Origin: an uncultured Actinomycetes bacterium
GTDB lineage: Bacteria > Actinomycetota > Actinomycetes > Nanopelagicales > Nanopelagicaceae
DNA length: 5,490 nt
Direction: 5' to 3'
NCBI GenBank assembly: GCA_903844585.1
Contig: CAIMUD010000229.1
Span: forward strand, 1 to 5,490
Shown: piece after piece, positions 5,445-5,490 of the stretch
How positions within the stretch are numbered: the first letter of the stretch is position 1
How the letters are laid out: every line of letters begins with the position of its first letter
Program-made: the position numbers and the translations under genes
Notes under the pieces: model-generated
Seen by the model: the letters and a program-made list of their open reading frames with translations, nothing else
Told to the model about the DNA's origin: nothing
Database searches by the model: none

Positions 5445-5457
5445 GAAGTAAAAGTTC
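5421..5457 (+). repeat. 9-bp inverted repeat across the recN stop codon
   Basis: GAACTTTTA at 5421-5429 is perfectly complementary to TAAAAGTTC at 5449-5457, with a 19-nt loop that includes the recN TAG. A competing smaller hairpin, AGGAA/TTCCT at 5443-5447 and 5455-5459, uses part of the same bases. The stem is AT-rich and no T-run follows, so it is a poor terminator; it may be fortuitous or a weak 3'-end structure. Confidence 0.35.
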
Positions 5458-5475
5458 CTGATAGGTTTGACTCCC

Positions 5476-5490
5476 ATGGGCCAAGCACAT
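5476..5490 (+). CDS. Possible start of the next gene, truncated by the window edge
   Basis: An ATG at 5476 opens MGQAH and runs off the window, with an in-frame TTG at 5467 just upstream. GATAGG at 5460-5465 could be a weak ribosome binding site 10 nt before the ATG. In several Actinobacteria, CTP synthase (pyrG) lies near recN, and its N-terminus is a short variable stretch before the conserved TKHIFVTGGV block, which would be compatible, but five codons cannot identify a gene. The next bases of the contig would decide. Confidence 0.3.

Noticed and set aside
5421..5457. Inverted repeat at the recN end as a strong terminator
   Set aside because: The stem is AT-rich with a 19-nt loop and is not followed by a T tract.

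Overview
The window reads as a compact, moderate-GC chromosomal segment of an actinobacterium. The last three complete genes (rRNA 2'-O-methyltransferase tlyA, NAD kinase, recN) and the genes before them (a TPR-type protein with a disordered N-terminus, a short SSB-like protein, a 57-aa acidic protein) match protein types and an order I know from Actinobacteria. The base composition is much less GC-rich than in streptomycetes or mycobacteria, and most intergenic gaps are tiny. That combination suggests a streamlined freshwater or marine lineage such as the acI/Nanopelagicales group, but this is an inference from style and gene order, not a database result.

Layout, all genes on the + strand: a strong rho-independent terminator (1-33) closes an upstream unit that lies outside the window. 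The TPR-like gene follows (89-1006). A 99-bp spacer (1007-1105), the longest gap after the first gene, carries two DnaA-box-like nonamers. Next come an SSB-like OB-fold protein (1106-1486), a coiled-coil protein with a lysine-rich histone-like tail (1500-1874), a 57-aa acidic protein (1878-2051), tlyA (2079-2867), nadK (2867-3730) and recN (3723-5444). The window ends about 15 bases into a possible next gene. From 1106 onward the gaps are 13, 3 and 27 nt and then turn into overlaps (TAATG, then 8 nt), so this looks like one co-transcribed unit.

Functional theme: the unit mixes nucleic-acid maintenance (SSB-like protein, lysine-tailed putative DNA/RNA-binding protein, RecN double-strand-break repair), ribosome modification (TlyA) and NADP supply (NadK). 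The tlyA-nadK-recN trio is ordinary actinobacterial core. The less ordinary parts are in the first 2 kb: three neighbouring genes each contain an in-frame low-complexity or tandem-repeat tract, the 57-aa gene is easily missed by annotation, and the DnaA-box-like pair sits in front of the SSB-like gene. I see no CRISPR array, tRNA, rRNA, insertion sequence or defence island, and I do not claim a wholly new system here.
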